DNA from: an uncultured Paracoccaceae bacterium
GTDB taxonomy: Bacteria > Pseudomonadota > Alphaproteobacteria > Rhodobacterales > Rhodobacteraceae
NCBI GenBank assembly: GCA_934500835.1
Contig: CAKSTR010000002.1
Coordinates: 403,224-467,223 of the forward strand
Length of the DNA stretch: 64,000 nucleotides
Direction of reading: 5' to 3'
The translations under genes were made by a program, and so were the position numbers. Shown piece by piece: positions 25,752 to 35,938 of the stretch; position 1 is the first letter of the stretch, and every line of letters starts with the position of its first letter. The notes beneath the pieces were generated by a model. It saw only the letters and a program-made list of their open reading frames with translations. It was not told the origin of the DNA and ran no database searches.

Positions 25752-26915
25752 ATGACAAGTGCAAGTCGGGGATCACGCAGGGGCGATGTCGATGCCTTCA
25801 TTGTGATGGATGTGATGGAGCGGGCGCGCGCGGCCGAGGCTGCGGGCCGCCGCATCATCCATATGGAGGTGGGTCAGCCCGGCACCCCCGCCCCGTCAGG
25901 CGCCGTCGCCGCGCTGAAAACGGCCCTGGATCAGCCGCTTGGCTATACGGTGGCGCTTGGCCTGCCCGCGTTGCGCGCCGGGATCGCCGCACTTTACCAC
26001 CGCTGGTACGGCGTGGATCTGGACCCGGCCCGCGTGATCGTGACCACGGGATCGTCGGGCGCGTTCCTCCTTGCCTTCACCGCGCTGTTCGAGGCCGGAG
26101 ACCGGGTCGCCCTGGGAGAGCCGGGCTACCCCAGCTATCGCCAGATTCTGCGGGCCCTGTCTCTGACGCCGGTCGGTGTGCCGGCGCGGCTGGAGAATCG
26201 CCTGCAGCCTGTGGTCGGCGATCTGGAGGGGCTGGACGTGCAGGGGCTGATCGTCGCCAGCCCGGGCAATCCGACCGGCACCATGCTGGACCGCATGGCG
26301 CTGTCGCGGCTGGCGCGATGGGCGGAAGACCGCGACATCGCCTTCGTTTCGGACGAGATCTATCACGGGCTTCACTACGGCGACCGCGCCGTTTCGGCGC
26401 TGGAGATCACCGACCGGGCCTGGGTGATCAACTCTTTCTCGAAATACTTCAGCATGACCGGCTGGCGCATCGGCTGGATGGTGGTGCCCGAGGATCAGGT
26501 CCGCCGGGTCGAACGGCTGGCGCAGAACATGTTCATCTGCCCGCCGCATGCCAGCCAGATCGCCGCATTGGCCGCGCTGGACTGCGAGCCGGAGCTGGAA
26601 GCCAATCGCAAGGTCTATGCCGAGAACCGCCGTCTGATGCTGGAGGGGCTGCCGAAAGCCGGTTTCGCGCGGATCGCGCCGCCGGACGGGGCCTTCTACA
26701 TCTATGCCGACGTCTCGGACCTGACCGATGACTCCTTGCGCCTCGCCGGGGAAATCCTGGACGGGGCGGGCGTGGCGGTCACGCCGGGGATCGACTTCGA
26801 TCCCGTCCGCGGGCGGCACTGGATGCGGTTCTCCTACGCGCGCTCGACCGCGGATATTGCCGAGGGGCTGGATCGGCTGGCCGGCTTCATGGCCGGCCGG
26901 GTGGCGGGAAGGTGA
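25752..26915 (+). CDS. PLP-dependent aminotransferase, class I/II
   Basis: 387 residues from ATG 25752. Seen: HMEVGQPGTPAP near the start, ASPGNPTGT, SDEIYHGLHY, and SFSKYFSMTGWRIGW with the PLP lysine. The family includes aspartate/aromatic aminotransferases; the substrate cannot be read from sequence. Divergent from the DsbA-like gene with a 108-bp gap. Confidence 0.9.
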   Translation: MTSASRGSRRGDVDAFIVMDVMERARAAEAAGRRIIHMEVGQPGTPAPSGAVAALKTALDQPLGYTVALGLPALRAGIAALYHRWYGVDLDPARVIVTTGSSGAFLLAFTALFEAGDRVALGEPGYPSYRQILRALSLTPVGVPARLENRLQPVVGDLEGLDVQGLIVASPGNPTGTMLDRMALSRLARWAEDRDIAFVSDEIYHGLHYGDRAVSALEITDRAWVINSFSKYFSMTGWRIGWMVVPEDQVRRVERLAQNMFICPPHASQIAALAALDCEPELEANRKVYAENRRLMLEGLPKAGFARIAPPDGAFYIYADVSDLTDDSLRLAGEILDGAGVAVTPGIDFDPVRGRHWMRFSYARSTADIAEGLDRLAGFMAGRVAGR

Positions 26916-26966
26916 ATTTACATCCCCGCCCCCGCAGGGAATAATGTGGCAAAACAAGGGCGGGTA

Positions 26967-28169
26967 ATGCGGGCGGTTCTGGCGGCAGCGGTGATGATCT
27001 GGACGCTGGCCTTCGGGGCGGTGGCGCAGGATCTGTCGGCGCTGGCGCGGCTGGATGCGACCGCAAGCCGCGTCACCGGCAACGCGGAGGCCCTGAACAT
27101 CGAGCTGGCGATCAGCCAGGCCGTGCCGTGGCGGGTGCGGATGCTGGATGGCCCGCCGCGGATGATTCTGGACGTGCGCGAGGTGGACTGGACCGGACTC
27201 GACGGTCTCAGCCTGCCTACCCCGGTGCGCGAGATGCGGGCAGGGGTGTTCCGCCCCGGCTGGTCGCGGCTGGTGGTGGAACTGGACGGTCCCTGGGCCG
27301 TCACGCAGTCCGAGATGAAGACGGGCGATGCCGGCGCGCTGATCCGGCTGTCGCTGGCGCCCGCCACGCCCGAGGCGTTCGCGATCGAAGCCTCGCGCCC
27401 GGAACCCGCGGAATGGGCGCCGCCCAGGGCCGCCGACATTCCTGCACCCCCGGTGCAGGGGACGGGGCCGGTCGTGGTGGTGCTGGACCCCGGCCATGGC
27501 GGCATCGACCCGGGCGCCGAGCGCGAGGGCCAGACCGAAGCCAGTCTGATGCTGACCTTCGCGCGTGATCTGAAAGAGGCGTTGCTGCGCGACGGCCGGT
27601 TCAAGGTGGTGATGACGCGCAACGAGGATGTCTTCGTGCCGCTGGAAACCCGAATCTCGGTGGCCCGGGCCGCAGGTGCGACGGTCTTTCTGTCGCTGCA
27701 TGCCGATGCGCTGGCCGAAGGCGAGGCGCAGGGCGCCACGGTTTACACGCTCTCCGAAGACGCGACCGACGAGGCCGCGCAGGCGCTTGCCGAACGGCAT
27801 GACCGCGACGATCTTCTGGCGGGCATCGACCTTTCGGCGCAGGATGATCTGGTGGTGACCGTGCTGATGGACATGGCCCGGACCGAGACCCAGCCAAGGG
27901 TGGACCGGCTGGCAGGCCATCTGGTCGGCTCCATCAAGGCGGCAGAATTGCGCATGCACCGCCACGCCCATCAGAAGGGCGGCTTTTCGGTGCTGAAATC
28001 GCCCGACATTCCCTCGGCCCTGGTCGAGGTCGGGTTCCTGTCCTCATCGCGCGACCTCAAGCGGCTTGAGGACCCGGAGTGGCGGGCGAAGATGGCGGCG
28101 GCGCTGGTGGCGGGGCTTGCCGCCTGGGCCGACGAGGATCAGGCGATCCGGGCGATGAAGGGCGGCTAG
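26967..28169 (+). CDS. N-acetylmuramoyl-L-alanine amidase, AmiC type
   Basis: 400 residues from ATG 26967, with a GTG at 26946 as alternative. Signal peptide (VLAAAVMIWTLAFGAVAQ), an AMIN domain (about 30-130) for peptidoglycan binding, then Amidase_3 with zinc ligands in LDPGHGGIDPGAE, SLHADA and ALVEVGFLSS. It cleaves septal peptidoglycan during cell separation. The class A PBP follows in the same direction. Confidence 0.93.
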   Translation: MRAVLAAAVMIWTLAFGAVAQDLSALARLDATASRVTGNAEALNIELAISQAVPWRVRMLDGPPRMILDVREVDWTGLDGLSLPTPVREMRAGVFRPGWSRLVVELDGPWAVTQSEMKTGDAGALIRLSLAPATPEAFAIEASRPEPAEWAPPRAADIPAPPVQGTGPVVVVLDPGHGGIDPGAEREGQTEASLMLTFARDLKEALLRDGRFKVVMTRNEDVFVPLETRISVARAAGATVFLSLHADALAEGEAQGATVYTLSEDATDEAAQALAERHDRDDLLAGIDLSAQDDLVVTVLMDMARTETQPRVDRLAGHLVGSIKAAELRMHRHAHQKGGFSVLKSPDIPSALVEVGFLSSSRDLKRLEDPEWRAKMAAALVAGLAAWADEDQAIRAMKGG

Positions 28170-28250
28170 CCGCCTGCCGTTTGTCCGGGCCGTCGTCAAG
28201 CTTTTGACGCGGTGGCACGTCTCATGTAGGGAAGCGCCAAATCTGCGGGG

Positions 28251-30785
28251 GTGCGCGTGATACGATTCATCGGCTCTTTCTTCGGGGCCATCTTCACGAT
28301 GCTCACTCTGGGTGCCTTTTTCGGCGCCCTGACCGTTGGCGGCATCTTCTGGATGTATTCCAGCGACCTGCCCAGCCATGAAAGCCTTGCGCAATATACC
28401 CCGCCCACGATCAGCCGGATCTATTCGGGCGAGGGCAAGGTGCTGGACGAATTCGCGCGCGAACGGCGGCTGTTCGTGCCGGCCGCGGACATCCCCGACC
28501 TGGTGAAGGCGGCCTTCATCAGCGCCGAGGATCAGAACTTCTACACCCATGCCGGCTATGACGCCCGCGGCATGATCGCGGCCCTTGTCGAGGCGATCAA
28601 GAGCAAGGGCGAAGATGTGCGCGGTGCCTCGACCATCACGCAGCAGGTTGCCAAGAACATGCTTCTGGACGGCACCCGCAAGGGCGTGAAGGGGGTCGAG
28701 CGCAAGATCAAGGAGATCATCCTTGCGACGCGGCTTGAGGCGACGCTGTCCAAGGACCGCATCCTTGAAATCTACATGAACCAGATCGACCTTGGTTTCC
28801 GCAGCTTCGGCGTGGCGGCGGCGGCACAGACCTATTTCAACAAGACGCTGGACCAACTGTCCCCCGGCGAGGCCGCCTATCTGGCGGCGCTGCCGAAAAG
28901 CCCCGGCAAGGGGCTGCGTCCGGTGCAGGAATATGACCGCGCGGTCGAACGGCGCAACTATGTGCTGCATGAGATGTGGGACAACGGCTATATCGACAAG
29001 GCCACCTTCGACGCCGAGAAGGCGCTGCCGCTGAAGACGGTGATGGCCGGGGACTACCCCTCGTACCGCGAGGCGCTGCCCGACCGCACCTATTTCACCG
29101 AGGAAATCGCCCGCCAGCTGTCGAAGAACTTCGGCGAGGAAGAGTTCTACAACGGCGGCCTGACCATCCGCGCCACCATCGACCCCGAGTTGCAGCGCCA
29201 GGCCGAAAAGTCGCTGCGCGTGGCGCTTGAGAAATACGACCGCAGCCTTGGCCGCTGGCATGGCACCGGAGAGGCCATCGACCCGGCGCTTCTGGGCAGC
29301 GAGTCCGGCTGGCGCGAGGCGCTTGCGGCGGTGCAGGTGCCCCGCGACATCGAGGGCTGGTTCCCCGCCGTCGTGCTGGAAGTCGGCGACCGCGAGATGC
29401 GGATCGGCATCGAAGGGCTGCGCGAGACCGAGGCCGAGCCGCAGGTCGTGCCTCGGGCCGACATCGAATGGATGCGCGGCAATTTCGCCGACAACTTCAA
29501 GCCGGGCGACGTAGTGCATGTCCGCCGGATGATGAAGGATGCCGATGGCAGCTTCATCCGCTGGACGCTGCGGCAGGTGCCGGAAGTGCAGGGCGCCTTC
29601 ATGGCGATGGACGTGAACACCGGCCGGGTGATCGCGATGCAGGGCGGGTTCAGCTATCAGGACTCGGTTTTCAACCGCGCCACCCTGGCCAAGCGTCAGC
29701 CCGGCTCCAGCTTCAAGCCCTTCGTCTATGCGGCGGCGCTGGATTCAGGCTTCACCCCCGCAACCATCGTGGTCGATGCGCCGATCGAGGTGAACACCCC
29801 GCAGGGGCTGTGGACGCCGAAGAACGCATCGAACAAGTATTACGGGCCGACGCCGCTGCGCACCGGGATCGAGCAGAGCCGGAACCTGATGACCATCCGC
29901 ATCGCCGAAGAGATCGGCATGCAGACCGTGGCCGGTTATGCCGAACGGTTCGGGGTCTACGACCGGATGAACCCCTATCTTGCCAATGCGCTTGGGGCGC
30001 AGGAAACCACGCTGTATCAGATGGTTGCCGCCTACGCCATGTTCGCCAACGGTGGCGAGCGGCTGGAGCCGACGCTGGTCGACCGGGTGCAGGACCGCTA
30101 TGGCCGCACGGTTTACCGCCATGACAAGCGGGTCTGCGCCGATTGCACCGATGCCACCCTGCCCAAAGGCGACGGGGTCGAGATCGACTCGAACCGCGAG
30201 AGGGTGATGGATGCGATCACCGCCTATCAGCTGACCTCGATGCTGGAAGGTGTCGTGCAGCGCGGCACTGCGCGCGGCATCAACCTGCCGGTGCCGGTGG
30301 CGGGCAAGACCGGGACGACGAACGACGCCAAGGACGTCTGGTTCATCGGCTATACCAGCACCATCGTGGCGGGCTGCTACATCGGCTATGACAATCCGAA
30401 ATCGCTGGGCAACGTCTCGGGCGGCGGCTTCTGCGGGCCGGTGTTTGAAAGCTTCATGAAGGAAGCGATCAAGAAATACGGCGGGTCGAAGTTCAAGGTG
30501 CCGCCGGGCGGCTATTTCGTGAAGATCGACCGTTTCACCGGCGCGCGCCTGCCCGATGACGCCAGCGGCGAGAACGTGGTGGCCGAGTATTTCCGCGAAG
30601 GCGAAGACCCGATCTTCGGTCTTGGCGCGCTGGTCGATGGCGGATTCGAGATGGGCCAGAACCTGCCGCTTTACGCCTATGGCGAGACCGAGACCGGCAG
30701 CACCGTCACCACGGCGACGGGCGAGACCAAGGTGATCCCGAAGAAGGCCGATTTCGGCACCGTCTCTTCGGGCGGGCTTTACTGA
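28251..30785 (+). CDS. mrcA: class A penicillin-binding protein (PBP1A)
   Basis: 844 residues; GTG starts at 28251 or 28257. N-terminal membrane anchor, then a glycosyltransferase domain with EDQNFYTHAGYDARG and STITQQVAKNM, and a transpeptidase domain with SSFKPF (SxxK), SRN and GKTGTT. It polymerises and cross-links peptidoglycan. The acidic insert domain between the two is typical of PBP1A. Confidence 0.95.
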   Translation: MRVIRFIGSFFGAIFTMLTLGAFFGALTVGGIFWMYSSDLPSHESLAQYTPPTISRIYSGEGKVLDEFARERRLFVPAADIPDLVKAAFISAEDQNFYTHAGYDARGMIAALVEAIKSKGEDVRGASTITQQVAKNMLLDGTRKGVKGVERKIKEIILATRLEATLSKDRILEIYMNQIDLGFRSFGVAAAAQTYFNKTLDQLSPGEAAYLAALPKSPGKGLRPVQEYDRAVERRNYVLHEMWDNGYIDKATFDAEKALPLKTVMAGDYPSYREALPDRTYFTEEIARQLSKNFGEEEFYNGGLTIRATIDPELQRQAEKSLRVALEKYDRSLGRWHGTGEAIDPALLGSESGWREALAAVQVPRDIEGWFPAVVLEVGDREMRIGIEGLRETEAEPQVVPRADIEWMRGNFADNFKPGDVVHVRRMMKDADGSFIRWTLRQVPEVQGAFMAMDVNTGRVIAMQGGFSYQDSVFNRATLAKRQPGSSFKPFVYAAALDSGFTPATIVVDAPIEVNTPQGLWTPKNASNKYYGPTPLRTGIEQSRNLMTIRIAEEIGMQTVAGYAERFGVYDRMNPYLANALGAQETTLYQMVAAYAMFANGGERLEPTLVDRVQDRYGRTVYRHDKRVCADCTDATLPKGDGVEIDSNRERVMDAITAYQLTSMLEGVVQRGTARGINLPVPVAGKTGTTNDAKDVWFIGYTSTIVAGCYIGYDNPKSLGNVSGGGFCGPVFESFMKEAIKKYGGSKFKVPPGGYFVKIDRFTGARLPDDASGENVVAEYFREGEDPIFGLGALVDGGFEMGQNLPLYAYGETETGSTVTTATGETKVIPKKADFGTVSSGGLY

Positions 30786-30875
30786 ACACGCACCGGCCGG
30801 GCAGGTCCGCAACCCTTGCCGGGGCGCGGGACTGGCGCTATCAGGCCGGCTGAGACCTAGGGAAAGACGGCGATC

Positions 30876-31991
30876 ATGCGGGCAGAGACGCAAGCTCATG
30901 TGGAGGCGATCCAGAAGTCGCTGGCGCTTCTGGCGCAGCGGATGGATTGGGAAACCGCGCCGCACCGGCTGGAAGAGTTCAACGCGCTGATCGAACAGCC
31001 CGACCTGTGGAACGAACCCGCCCGCGCGCAGAAGCTGATGCGCGAGCGGCAGGCGCTGATGGATTCCGTCAACGGCTACAAGCTGATCGACGGCCAGCTG
31101 GCCGACAACATCGGCCTGATCGAACTGGGCGAGGCCGAGGGCGAGGCCGACATCGTGGCCGAGGCGGAATCCGCCCTGAAGGCGCTGGTCGAGGTGGCGG
31201 CGCAGAAAGAGCTTGAGGCCCTGCTGAACGGCGAGGCCGACGCCAACGACACCTTCCTTGAGATCAACGCCGGCGCCGGCGGCACGGAATCGCAGGACTG
31301 GGCCGAGATGCTGGCCCGGATGTTCACCCGCTGGGCAGAACGCCGCGGCTTCAACGTCGAAATGCTCTCGGAAGAAGCCGGGCAGGAGGCGGGGATCAAG
31401 TCGGTGGCCTACAAGATTTCCGGCCACAACGCCTATGGCTGGCTGAAGACCGAGTCGGGCGTGCACCGTCTGGTGCGCATCAGCCCCTTCGGGTCCGGCG
31501 ACAAGCGGCAGACCTCTTTCGCGAGCGTGTGGGTCTATCCGGTGGTGGACGACAATATCGAGATCGAAATCCAGGACAAGGACATCCGCATCGACACCTA
31601 TCGGTCATCCGGTGCGGGCGGCCAGCACGTCAACAAGACCGACTCCGCGGTTCGGATCACGCACTTCCCCTCGGGGATCGTGGTCACATCCTCGATGAAA
31701 TCCCAGCACCAGAACCGGGAAATCGCGATGAACGCGCTGAAGGCGCGGCTCTATCAGATGGAGCTGGACAAGCGCAGCGCCGCGATCAACGAGGCGCATG
31801 ATGCCAAGGGCGATGCCGGTTGGGGCAACCAGATCCGCTCTTATGTGCTGCAGCCCTACCAAATGGTGAAGGATCTGCGCACCAATCACGAGACCAGCGA
31901 CACCCAGGGCGTGCTGGACGGCGATCTGGACGGGTTCATGGCCGCAACGCTGGCGCTGGACATGTCGGGCAAGAGCCGCGCCGACGCGTAG
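30876..31991 (+). CDS. prfB: peptide chain release factor 2
   Basis: 371 residues. SPF at 203-205 recognises UGA/UAA, and GGQ at 248-250 triggers hydrolysis. The frame is continuous from ATG to stop, so there is no programmed +1 frameshift as found in many other prfB genes. Confidence 0.96.
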   Translation: MRAETQAHVEAIQKSLALLAQRMDWETAPHRLEEFNALIEQPDLWNEPARAQKLMRERQALMDSVNGYKLIDGQLADNIGLIELGEAEGEADIVAEAESALKALVEVAAQKELEALLNGEADANDTFLEINAGAGGTESQDWAEMLARMFTRWAERRGFNVEMLSEEAGQEAGIKSVAYKISGHNAYGWLKTESGVHRLVRISPFGSGDKRQTSFASVWVYPVVDDNIEIEIQDKDIRIDTYRSSGAGGQHVNKTDSAVRITHFPSGIVVTSSMKSQHQNREIAMNALKARLYQMELDKRSAAINEAHDAKGDAGWGNQIRSYVLQPYQMVKDLRTNHETSDTQGVLDGDLDGFMAATLALDMSGKSRADA

Positions 31992-32113
31992 GCGGCGCGA
32001 TCCCTGGACGAAGGGTCCGGTCGCGCGCCGCAGCAAAAAACCGCTGTGAAAATACATGTTTGGCAAACAGCCATCTGCGGCATAGCCTTGTCCCCGATGC
32101 AGGGGAGAGGCTG

Positions 32114-32887
32114 ATGCAGCAGGACACCGCGGGCAGCCGCCCGATGCCCGAGATTTTGCAGCTGGACCTGACGGACCTGCGCGCGGCCCTTGCGGCAGGG
32201 GCACGGGATTTCCTGCGGGCGCCGCTTTTTGGCCTGTTCTTTGCCGGGGTCTATGTGGCGGGCGGCTGGCTGATCGTCTGGGCCTCGCTGACCGAAGGGC
32301 AGATCTGGTGGACGATCTTCGCGGGTGCCGGATTCCCCATCCTCGGCCCCTTCATCGCCTGCGGCTTCTACGAGGTCTCGCGCCGGCTTGAAACAGGCGA
32401 GGCGCTGGACTGGCGCGGCGTCCTTGGCGCGATCTTCCGCCAGAAGGACCGGCAGATCCCGACCATGGCGGCAATCATCGTGGTGTTCTTCCTGTTCTGG
32501 AACTTCCTTGCCCACATGATCTTTGCGCTGTTCCTTGGCACCGCCACACTTACCAACATCACCTCCAGCCTGCAGGTGTTCCTGACCGGAGAAGGGCTGG
32601 CGATGCTGGCCTTTGGCACTGTGATCGGCGCCATCTTCGCGGGGCTGCTTTTCGCGCTGACCGTGGTCAGCCTGCCGATGCTGATGGACCGCGACGTGGA
32701 TTTCATCACGGCGATGATTGCCAGCTGGTCGCTTGTCGCCGCCAATCCCGGTGTCATGACGCTTTGGGCCGCGGCCATCGCGCTCTCGCTTTTCCTTGGC
32801 ATGGCGACGGGGTTTCTTGGCCTTTTCATCGCGCTGCCGCTCTTTGGTCACGCCAGCTGGCACCTTTACCGCCGCGCGCTGGAGTAG
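32114..32887 (+). CDS. DUF2189 integral membrane protein
   Basis: 257 residues from ATG 32114 (GGGAGAGG upstream). About six hydrophobic segments, and the family blocks PLFGLFFAGVYVAGGW and FYEVSRRLE are present. Function unknown in the family. A bidirectional terminator follows. Confidence 0.85.
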   Translation: MQQDTAGSRPMPEILQLDLTDLRAALAAGARDFLRAPLFGLFFAGVYVAGGWLIVWASLTEGQIWWTIFAGAGFPILGPFIACGFYEVSRRLETGEALDWRGVLGAIFRQKDRQIPTMAAIIVVFFLFWNFLAHMIFALFLGTATLTNITSSLQVFLTGEGLAMLAFGTVIGAIFAGLLFALTVVSLPMLMDRDVDFITAMIASWSLVAANPGVMTLWAAAIALSLFLGMATGFLGLFIALPLFGHASWHLYRRALE

Positions 32888-32920
32888 GGCCGCAGACCCC
32901 CTTCGCTTTCGGTCAAAAGC

Positions 32921-32950
32921 AAAAGGCGCGCCAGAGGGCGCGCCTTTCTT
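32921..32950. terminator. bidirectional terminator between convergent genes
   Basis: AAAGGCGCGCC-AGAG-GGCGCGCCTTTC, with A-run on the left and T-run on the right, serving both the DUF2189 gene and the bactofilin gene. Confidence 0.85.
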
Positions 32951-32971
32951 TCCGGCATGGGAAAAACGGGA

Positions 32972-33496
32972 TCAGACTTCGGCGGGCTTTTCGGCCGGCG
33001 CTTCGGTCGCCGCGCGCATCGGCGGCAGGGTGGCGGCAGTCACGCGGCCCGAGGCCAGCGGGTCTTCCTGACGCTGCACCGAACCTTCGAAATGCGCACC
33101 GGATTCGATGGCGATGGTCTTGTGGATGATGTCGCCTTCCACCCGCGCGGTGGCGGTCAGCCGGACCTTCAGCCCGCGCACGCGACCGATCACACGGCCG
33201 TTGACCACGATGTCATCAGCGACGATCTCGCCGCGGATGGTGGCGCTTTCGCCGACCGTCAGCAGATGGGCACGGATGTCGCCTTCGACGGTGCCTTCGA
33301 CCTGGATGTCGCCCGTGGTGCGCAGGTTGCCGACGACCGTCAGGTCCGACGACAGGACCGAGGTCACGGCCTTGCCCTTGGGCGCCGCAGGGGAGAAGTC
33401 CATCGAGGGTTTCGTCACGGGTGCCTCCGGGGCCTTGGGTTTGTCGCCATCGGCCTTGGGGGAACCGGGCTCGTTGATGCGGCTCTTAGAAAACAT
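32972..33496 (-). CDS. bactofilin
   Basis: 174 residues: a disordered Pro/Lys-rich N-terminus (about 1-45), the beta-helical bactofilin core with repeated turns (DIQVEGTVEGDIRA, ATIRGEIVADDIVVNGRV), and a disordered tail. Bactofilins form cytoskeletal filaments that localise cell-wall enzymes. It overlaps the upstream M23 peptidase gene by 11 nt, a pairing often seen. Confidence 0.95.
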   Translation of the reverse strand: MFSKSRINEPGSPKADGDKPKAPEAPVTKPSMDFSPAAPKGKAVTSVLSSDLTVVGNLRTTGDIQVEGTVEGDIRAHLLTVGESATIRGEIVADDIVVNGRVIGRVRGLKVRLTATARVEGDIIHKTIAIESGAHFEGSVQRQEDPLASGRVTAATLPPMRAATEAPAEKPAEV

Positions 33497-34826
33497 CGCT
33501 GGCTGCCTTTATGAACTTCACCGGATTGACGGCGCTGCCGCCGATCCGGACTTCGTAGTGGAGATGTGTGCCGGTAGACCGGCCTGAATTGCCCATATCA
33601 CCGATCTGATCCCCGCGCGAGACCCTTTGGCCGACCTCGACCCGGATCTGGGACATATGCGCGTAGCGGGTTTCGATGCCGAAGGCGTGCTGGATCTTGA
33701 CCAGACGACCATAGCCGTTTTCCCATCCGGCATGGATCACGACCCCGTCAGCGGTGGCATAGATCGGCGTGCCGTAATCGCCGGCCAGATCCTGGCCTTC
33801 GTGCTGGCGGTAGCCGCGCCCCAGGGGATCGCTGCGCCCGCCAAATCCGCTGGTCCAGCGCACCGAGGACTTGACCGGCATGCCCAGCGGCACCCGAACC
33901 GCCGCCATGCGGTAGAGATTCATCTCCTCAAGCTCCTTGAGGATGGCATTGGCGCGCAGCTCATCCCCGGCAAGGGCCTTGCCGCCCGAGGTGGAGACGG
34001 TGATCGGCGACAACGGGCCACCCTGGCCGGAATAGCCCTTGCGGACCGAGGAAATCAGATCGTCGGGGTTCAGCCCGGCAGAGCGGAACATCTTGTCCAA
34101 AGGCTCCATCGAGACGGTGACGGCCTCTTCCAGCTTGGTGAAGATGGCGTCGTTGCGTGCCTCGATCTCGGCCTTTTCCAGTGCCAGCGCGGCAAGTTCC
34201 TCACGGACTTCGGCGGTGTCTGCGGCGTCCTGATCGCGGGCGCGCGCCGATTGGCCCAGGGCCGTGGTCAGATAGTCCAGCGTGGCGGCGGTGTCGCGGA
34301 TGCGTCCCATCTCGGTCGCGCCTTCGCCGGTCTGGTTCAGCGCGAGCGTCATGCGCTCGGCCTCGGCGCGGGCGGTGTCGCGTTCCTCGATGGTGCGGCG
34401 CAGGGTGTTCTGGATCACCTCGATCCCGGTCTCCAGCTCGCGCCGGCTGTCCTCGGAGGCAAGAAGTTTTTCCTGCATCTCGGAGACTTGCGCCAACGCG
34501 ATGTTGAACCGCTCCTGCGCGCGGACCGCCTCTTCGGCGCGGGAGTCGCGGTCGGTCGAGATGAAGGCAAGCCGTTCCTCGAACATCACGCGCTGGCGTT
34601 GGGTCTGTTCGCGGGCGGACCCGGCGCCGATGGTCTCCATCATGATGATGGCGGTGGCGACGATGGTCCAGGCAAGTCCCAGAGCGCCGACGACAAGCGC
34701 GATCGCCTGCGTGGCGGGGCGCAGACGGACAAACCGTGTGCCGTCGTCTGATTTCAGGAACAGGCGCTGTTCGGGGAAATACCGCTCAAGCTGGGTATTG
34801 ATCCGGATGGCGAAGCGGGTCAGCAC
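33486..34826 (-). CDS. M23-family peptidase with coiled coil
   Basis: 446 residues if the GTG at 34826 is the start; the open frame runs to 35030 but that part is proline/arginine-rich with no domain. A transmembrane helix (AIALVVGALGLAWTIVATAI) is followed by a long coiled coil (about 85-250), then the LytM domain with HEGQDLAGDYGTPI and HLHYEVR zinc-site blocks. It is a periplasmic peptidoglycan endopeptidase or activator, coupled to bactofilin for cell shape. Confidence 0.88.
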   Translation of the reverse strand: MLTRFAIRINTQLERYFPEQRLFLKSDDGTRFVRLRPATQAIALVVGALGLAWTIVATAIIMMETIGAGSAREQTQRQRVMFEERLAFISTDRDSRAEEAVRAQERFNIALAQVSEMQEKLLASEDSRRELETGIEVIQNTLRRTIEERDTARAEAERMTLALNQTGEGATEMGRIRDTAATLDYLTTALGQSARARDQDAADTAEVREELAALALEKAEIEARNDAIFTKLEEAVTVSMEPLDKMFRSAGLNPDDLISSVRKGYSGQGGPLSPITVSTSGGKALAGDELRANAILKELEEMNLYRMAAVRVPLGMPVKSSVRWTSGFGGRSDPLGRGYRQHEGQDLAGDYGTPIYATADGVVIHAGWENGYGRLVKIQHAFGIETRYAHMSQIRVEVGQRVSRGDQIGDMGNSGRSTGTHLHYEVRIGGSAVNPVKFIKAASDVF

Positions 34827-35034
34827 TGGCAGGGCGGTCCGTGTTCTGTTGAGCGATGTGCGTCGGTCAGGCGGGGCACGCGCAGCACCCCCAAGACTGC
34901 CCGAGAACGGCCCGCGGCAGGCTGGAGACTGATTAGCGGGCGGGGCAGGGCGCCGCAACGATTTTGACCGGAATGTCGCAAATCCGGGGGGAGGCCGCTG
35001 ATGATCGGCAGAATCCCGCCGATCAGGCAAAGGG

Positions 35035-35871
35035 TCAGGCCACTTGGCCGTCCTCTTCGGCGTTGTCGCTTTCGGTCAGCGGCCAGTAGAAATCGGGCGG
35101 CAATCCGGCCTCGGCCCGCTTTTCATCGTTGAAGGGCGGTTTCAGCGATCCGTGGAAGTAGCGGCGCACAAGGGCGTGGAACACCTCCTTGGGGTCCTCG
35201 CCATCCCGGCCGCACAGCCAGTTGAACCATTTGGAGCCATAGGCGACATGGCCGACTTCCTCGGCATAGATCACCTCGAGGGCGGCGACGGCCTGCGCCT
35301 CACCGGCGTTGCGGAAGATCCCGATCATGCCGGGGGTGACGTCCAGCCCGCGCGCCTCCAGCACCATGGGCACCACGGCCAGGCGGCCTTTCAGATCGCC
35401 GGCGGTGTCCTCGGCGGCGCGCCACATGCCGGCATGGGCGGGCAGGGCGCCGTAATGGCTGCCCATCGCCTCAAGCTGGTCGCAGATCAGGTTGAAATGC
35501 TTGGCTTCCTCATCGGCCGCCTTCACCCAGTCGTCATAGAAGCCAGCCGGCATCGGCTGATCGGTGAAGCGCGCGATGATGTCCCAGTGCAGATCGACGG
35601 CATTCAGTTCGATATGCGCCACGGCATGCAGAAGGGCGATGCGGCCCTGCGGGCTGCCGGGCCGGCGGCGCGGGACGTCACGCGGGTCCAGAAGTGCTGG
35701 CTGTGCGGGCCGGGCCGGGCGCAAGGGCGGTGCCGCATGTCCCACGGGGATCGGGTTGCCCGCCGCCCGCGCCGCAAACCATTCGGCGGCGTATCGGCGG
35801 CCAAGCGCGGTCTTGTCGCGGCCATCGGCGGTGGTCAGCACCGCCACGGCCATTTCGGCAAGGCTTGTCAT
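35035..35871 (-). CDS. DUF455 ferritin-like protein
   Basis: 278 residues from ATG 35871 (GGGGGG upstream); longer frames are rejected. Potential metal ligands are in AHIELNAVDLHWD, DEEAKHFNL and YAEEVGHVAYG, as in ferritin-like four-helix bundles. Related proteins include tRNA hydroxylase-like enzymes; the role here is not established. Confidence 0.88.
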   Translation of the reverse strand: MTSLAEMAVAVLTTADGRDKTALGRRYAAEWFAARAAGNPIPVGHAAPPLRPARPAQPALLDPRDVPRRRPGSPQGRIALLHAVAHIELNAVDLHWDIIARFTDQPMPAGFYDDWVKAADEEAKHFNLICDQLEAMGSHYGALPAHAGMWRAAEDTAGDLKGRLAVVPMVLEARGLDVTPGMIGIFRNAGEAQAVAALEVIYAEEVGHVAYGSKWFNWLCGRDGEDPKEVFHALVRRYFHGSLKPPFNDEKRAEAGLPPDFYWPLTESDNAEEDGQVA

Positions 35872-35938
35872 CGGACCCCCCGCAAATCCTGAGGAGTGGA
35901 TTTGCAAACTCCCTGAAAGGACTGTGTCCGCCCCATGG

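Noticed and set aside
30876..31991. Programmed frameshift in prfB
   Set aside because: The reading frame is continuous from start to stop with no internal UGA.
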